From NCBI RefSeq assembly GCF_003324565.1, contig NZ_QOLA01000005.1:186001-250000 (forward strand): DNA of 64,000 bases, read 5' to 3'. The translations under genes were made by a program, and so were the position numbers. This stretch comes from Streptomyces sp. SDr-06. Its GTDB lineage: Bacteria; Actinomycetota; Actinomycetes; Streptomycetales; Streptomycetaceae. This document shows, piece after piece, positions 60,950 to 64,000 of this stretch; the first letter of the stretch is position 1, and every line of letters starts with the position of its first letter. The notes under the pieces were generated by a model. It did not search any database and was not told where the DNA came from. It saw only the letters and a list, made by a program, of their open reading frames with translations.

Positions 60950-62581
60950 TCACAGGTCGTGGATCTTCAGCCCGTCGGCCACCTCGGCGAAGAGCGCCTC
61001 GCCGTCCTTCGCCGCCTTCCCCGCCGCGGGCATCGACACCCGCAGCCGCCAGTAGCCGGTGCCCTGGCCCGGAACGAGCAGCTCGTGGTAGCGGTAGCGG
61101 GTCGGATTCGGGTCGGACGCGGCCGAGTTCGGCGTGTAGTCGGTGACGATGTCGTACGCCTTCCGGCCCTGGTGGCGCACCGTGGTGGTGGTCACCTTCG
61201 CCGCCGTGAACTCGATGCCGTTCCTGCCGCCCTTCTCGTAGTACGTCTTCCACACGGCGGGGTCGGCGGCCAGCGTCTCGTGGGTCCTGTCGGTCGCCGG
61301 GTCCAGCCGGTCGGCGTAGATCCGGAAGACGGCGCTCGGGTCGGCGTAGGTGACGTTGTTGCCGTCCGTGCCCTGGGTGCGCGCGTAGTCGTCGGGGACC
61401 GCCACGTCGGCGTGCAGCACCTCGTTCTCGGGCCGCACCTGCCAGCCCGCGGGCAGACCGCCGCCGCCGAAGGGATTCGCCAGGAGCAGGACGAGCGCGA
61501 CCGCCACCGCCAACACCCCGCCGCCGAGCCCGAACTGGGCCCCGCGGTTGCCCACCAGGATCGGCGGCACCCAGCGGCTTCCACCGGCGGGCGCCCCCTC
61601 CCCCGCGTACACCCGGGTCGCCGCCGGGGCCGGCGCCGGCCGGGCGGCCTGCTCAAGGGTGGCCCGGACCTCGGCGGCGGCCGGCCGGGCCGCGGGGTCC
61701 TTGCGCAGCAGCTGCATGACCAGGGTGCCGAACGCGCCCGAGCCCCGGGCGGGCGTCTGCGGTTCGGCCGACAGCACCGCCTGGAGGGTGGCCGGGGTGT
61801 TGCTGCGGCGGTAGGGGGACATGCCCTCGACGGCCGCGTACAGGACCACACCCAGCGACCACAGGTCGGACTCGGGACCCGGCCGCTGGCCCAACACCCG
61901 CTCCGGGGCGATGAATTCGGGCGAGCCGACGAACGCGCCGGTCTCCGTCAGGCCCTGCTCGCCCTCGACCTGGGCTATGCCGAAGTCGGTGAGCACGACC
62001 CGGTCGCCGCGCCCGAGCAGTACGTTGTCCGGCTTCACGTCCCGGTGCAGGACGCCCGCCTCGTGGGCCGCCGAGAGCGCGCCGAGCACGGCGAGGCCGA
62101 TCCGCGCGGCCTCGCGGACGTCGAGGGTGCCCTCCTGGAGCCGGTCGGCGAGCGACTGCCCGCGCACCAGCTCCATCACGATCCACGGCTTGCCGTCCTC
62201 CATGACGACGTCGTGCACGGTGACGACGTTGGGATGGTCGATGCGGGCCGCGGCGCGGGCCTCGCGCTGCATGCGCAGATGGACGGTGTCCCGCTCGCGC
62301 GCCCCCAGGTGGTCCGGCACGCGCGGCTCCTTGACCGCCACGTCCCGGTCGACGACCTCGTCGCGGGCCCGCCAGACCGTGCCCATGCCGCCGTGCCCCA
62401 GCCGTCCCACGAGCCGGTAGCGGCCCCCGAGCAAACGCCCGGTGACGTCGGTGGGTTGCTGCTGTGTCGGCTCGTACGGCTTCGGCTCGGGCGCCGTCCG
62501 CCGCGCTGCCGGAGCGGGCGGCTCCGGCGGCCGCAGGCCGTAGCTGGTGGGCTCGCCGGCCCGTCCCCCATCGTCTCTCAT
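60950..62581 (-). CDS. Receptor-like Ser/Thr protein kinase
   Basis: A 543-residue Hanks-type kinase. After a disordered, proline-rich N-terminus (about 1-50) the kinase domain (about 52-310) shows all key motifs: LGHGGMGTVW glycine loop, the lysine of VAVKEPR near 84, catalytic LHRDVKPDN near 180, DFGIAQ and the APERV segment. One membrane helix lies at about 350-370. The outer domain (about 385-543) resembles extracellular parts of other Streptomyces kinases and of the next gene. ATG at 62581 follows CAGGA at seven bases; ATG at 62587 is possible. Signal and targets unknown. Confidence 0.93.
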   Translation of the reverse strand: MRDDGGRAGEPTSYGLRPPEPPAPAARRTAPEPKPYEPTQQQPTDVTGRLLGGRYRLVGRLGHGGMGTVWRARDEVVDRDVAVKEPRVPDHLGARERDTVHLRMQREARAAARIDHPNVVTVHDVVMEDGKPWIVMELVRGQSLADRLQEGTLDVREAARIGLAVLGALSAAHEAGVLHRDVKPDNVLLGRGDRVVLTDFGIAQVEGEQGLTETGAFVGSPEFIAPERVLGQRPGPESDLWSLGVVLYAAVEGMSPYRRSNTPATLQAVLSAEPQTPARGSGAFGTLVMQLLRKDPAARPAAAEVRATLEQAARPAPAPAATRVYAGEGAPAGGSRWVPPILVGNRGAQFGLGGGVLAVAVALVLLLANPFGGGGLPAGWQVRPENEVLHADVAVPDDYARTQGTDGNNVTYADPSAVFRIYADRLDPATDRTHETLAADPAVWKTYYEKGGRNGIEFTAAKVTTTTVRHQGRKAYDIVTDYTPNSAASDPNPTRYRYHELLVPGQGTGYWRLRVSMPAAGKAAKDGEALFAEVADGLKIHDL

Positions 62582-62659
62582 GCCCATATCCTGACGAACG
62601 GCGGCGCGGGGGGCCACAGGGGGTCGCGTGCGGATGCACACCCGTGACAGAAGCGGGGT

Positions 62660-64000
62660 TCAGGGGCCCGGGACGAAGGAGTCGAGGGCGGTGTCGAAGT
62701 TCCGCTTCGCCTCGTCGACGCGGGCCAGCGGCGCCGAGACCCACACGTCGTACATCCGCCCCAGGACGTCCCAGCACTCGTCGAAGGTGTGCCGGGCGCC
62801 CTCGGCCCTGGTGAAGCCGTTCCAGGTGAACTCCCACAGCGCCGCGTCGCGGCCGTGGTGGGTGGTGGCGGTGACCTTGCCGTCGCGGTAGCCGGGGTTG
62901 CTGACCGGCCCGGCCGCGGCCGCGCGCCGCATGGCGCCGAGGGGGCCGCCCGCCACCGCGTTCTGGGTCCGGACGCCGATCCTGAGCGCGCCGTCCGGGG
63001 ACGTGTAGAACACGCGCTGCTCGTCGGTGCTGCGGACGTAGCCGTCGGGCAGGACCAGACCGAAGCCGTCCGGGTCGCGGACGAAGCGGAACCCGTCGGG
63101 CATGGGCGGGGGCCCACCCCCGGGCGGGGGTGGCGGGGGCGGCGGCGGGGGCGGGCGCCAAGGTCCGTCCGGCGGGGGCGCGGACCTGCTCGGCGCCGAC
63201 TGCTCCACCGACGTGCGGTCCGCTCCCGCGCCACCGAGCGCGAACACCGCGACGGCCGCGCCCGCCCCGGCCAGCACGATCACCAGCGCCGCGCCCACCA
63301 GCACGCTCCGGGCCCGCCACGGCCGGGCGGCGGGGCTCGGCGAGTCGACCGGGGTGGCGGGCGGTCCCGGCTGCGGCAGCACGCGCTCGGTCGGCACGTA
63401 GCGCGGTCTCGGGGTACTCCCGGTCGCCGCGAACGTACGCAGCAGCGACTCCGCTTCCACCGCGCCGAGCCGGTGCGCGGGATCGCGCTCCAGGAGGCCG
63501 TGGACGACCGGGAGCAGCGGGCCCGCGGCGCGGGGCGGGCGGATCTCGTCGAGCACGACCGCGTGCAGGACCCCGCCCAACGAGTCGCGATGGAAGGGGG
63601 ATTCGCCGCTCAGGGCCGCGCACAGCAGGGCGCCGAGCGACCACAGGTCCGACTCGGGTCCGGCGCTCGCGCCCTGCATCCGCTCCGGAGCGGTGTACTC
63701 GGGCGATCCGACGAATGCTCCCTCCTCGCTGATCGTCGAGGCGCCCGGCACCTGCGCGATGCCGAAGTCGGTCAGCACGACGCGTCCGCTGTCCTGCTCG
63801 ATGAGGACATTGGCCGGCTTGAGGTCGCGGTGCAGCACGCCCCGGGCGTGCGCGGTGGCGAGCGCGCCGAGGAGCGCGACACCGATGCGGGCGGCCTCCT
63901 GGACGCCGACGGGTCCGGCGGAGGTGAGCCGGTCGGCGAGCGAGCCGCCGTCGACGAGTTCCATCACGATGTACGACCGTCCGCCCGCGTCCCCGGGTCC
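62660..64000 (-). CDS. Receptor-like Ser/Thr protein kinase (5' end outside window)
   Basis: The frame is open to the right edge of the window, so the start and the ATP-binding loop of the kinase lie beyond it. What is seen begins inside the kinase domain (YIVMELVDGG), with LHRDLKPANV, DFGIAQ and GSPEYTAPERM. It is followed by a linker, a membrane helix (around 63225-63300), a polyproline run coded at about 63105-63165, and an outer domain that aligns in general layout with that of the kinase at 60950. The two genes are probably an old tandem duplication. They are 78 bases apart and likely co-transcribed. Confidence 0.9.
   Translation of the reverse strand, partial: GPGDAGGRSYIVMELVDGGSLADRLTSAGPVGVQEAARIGVALLGALATAHARGVLHRDLKPANVLIEQDSGRVVLTDFGIAQVPGASTISEEGAFVGSPEYTAPERMQGASAGPESDLWSLGALLCAALSGESPFHRDSLGGVLHAVVLDEIRPPRAAGPLLPVVHGLLERDPAHRLGAVEAESLLRTFAATGSTPRPRYVPTERVLPQPGPPATPVDSPSPAARPWRARSVLVGAALVIVLAGAGAAVAVFALGGAGADRTSVEQSAPSRSAPPPDGPWRPPPPPPPPPPPGGGPPPMPDGFRFVRDPDGFGLVLPDGYVRSTDEQRVFYTSPDGALRIGVRTQNAVAGGPLGAMRRAAAAGPVSNPGYRDGKVTATTHHGRDAALWEFTWNGFTRAEGARHTFDECWDVLGRMYDVWVSAPLARVDEAKRNFDTALDSFVPGP

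Overview
The window is chromosomal DNA of a Streptomyces or very close relative. It is GC-rich throughout (by eye above 70%), codons nearly always end in G or C, GTG and TTG starts are common, and several mRNAs look leaderless. The gene content (perM-purN-purH, sucCD, pcrA, DUF3017, DUF5682/DUF5691, PspC kinases) is typical of the conserved core of a Streptomyces chromosome. I see no rRNA, tRNA, CRISPR array, prophage or insertion sequence.

Layout. 1-2188: two neighbouring proteins sharing a SVGDHN motif (one membrane-bound) and the first codons of a third gene. 2457-5062: a secreted polysaccharide deacetylase behind a DasR-like palindrome, then a YgiC/YgiB-like ATP-grasp and lipoprotein pair. 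5215-10404: an EamA-type transporter, a MocR regulator divergent from a tightly packed AhpD/AhpD/PEP-mutase-like operon, and a small XRE regulator with its membrane partner. 10480-16214: malate dehydrogenase, an XRE membrane protein, a NarL-type two-component pair, DUF3017 and folD. 16422-26186: an RDD membrane protein, purH-purN, a proline-rich membrane protein, perM, an XRE/sigma-like/transmembrane fusion, and sucD-sucC.

26419-34350 is the most distinctive block: a MoxR AAA ATPase, a DUF5682 protein and a VWA protein run leftwards, and a SWIM zinc-finger protein and a DUF5691 protein run rightwards. They share a 108-bp divergent promoter region. That region carries two copies of TTGTCAGTG in opposite orientation; the rightward copy is a perfect match to the RecA-independent, PafBC-type DNA-damage promoter (TTGTCRGTG-N8-TAnnnT). 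A recognisable version of the same promoter lies in front of pcrA at 40766-40788. The five-gene system is therefore a candidate DNA-damage-responsive chaperone or effector machine.

34668-43853: icmB, a TTA-containing lipase, an M23 peptidase with phenylalanine-threonine-glycine repeats, pcrA, and two paralogous NlpC/P60 peptidases flanking a small membrane protein. 43878-50113: two paralogous membrane esterases with related promoter repeats, and a PspC-domain histidine kinase and response regulator divergent from a PspC/toastrack-like envelope-stress protein. 50017-55085: DoxX, a membrane protein, a class II aldolase, guaA, and chorismate mutase. Upstream of chorismate mutase is a 26-codon leader rich in Phe/Tyr codons followed by a perfect 15-bp terminator hairpin, which looks like a transcription attenuator. 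55595-64000: two small-domain and membrane proteins, a GMC oxidoreductase, succinate-semialdehyde dehydrogenase, and two Ser/Thr kinases, the last cut by the window end.

The order chorismate mutase, pcrA/uvrD, M23 peptidase, sucC, sucD, perM, purN, purH is shared with Mycobacterium tuberculosis (Rv0948c-Rv0957). This window can thus be read as an ancient actinobacterial backbone into which lineage-specific modules have been placed.
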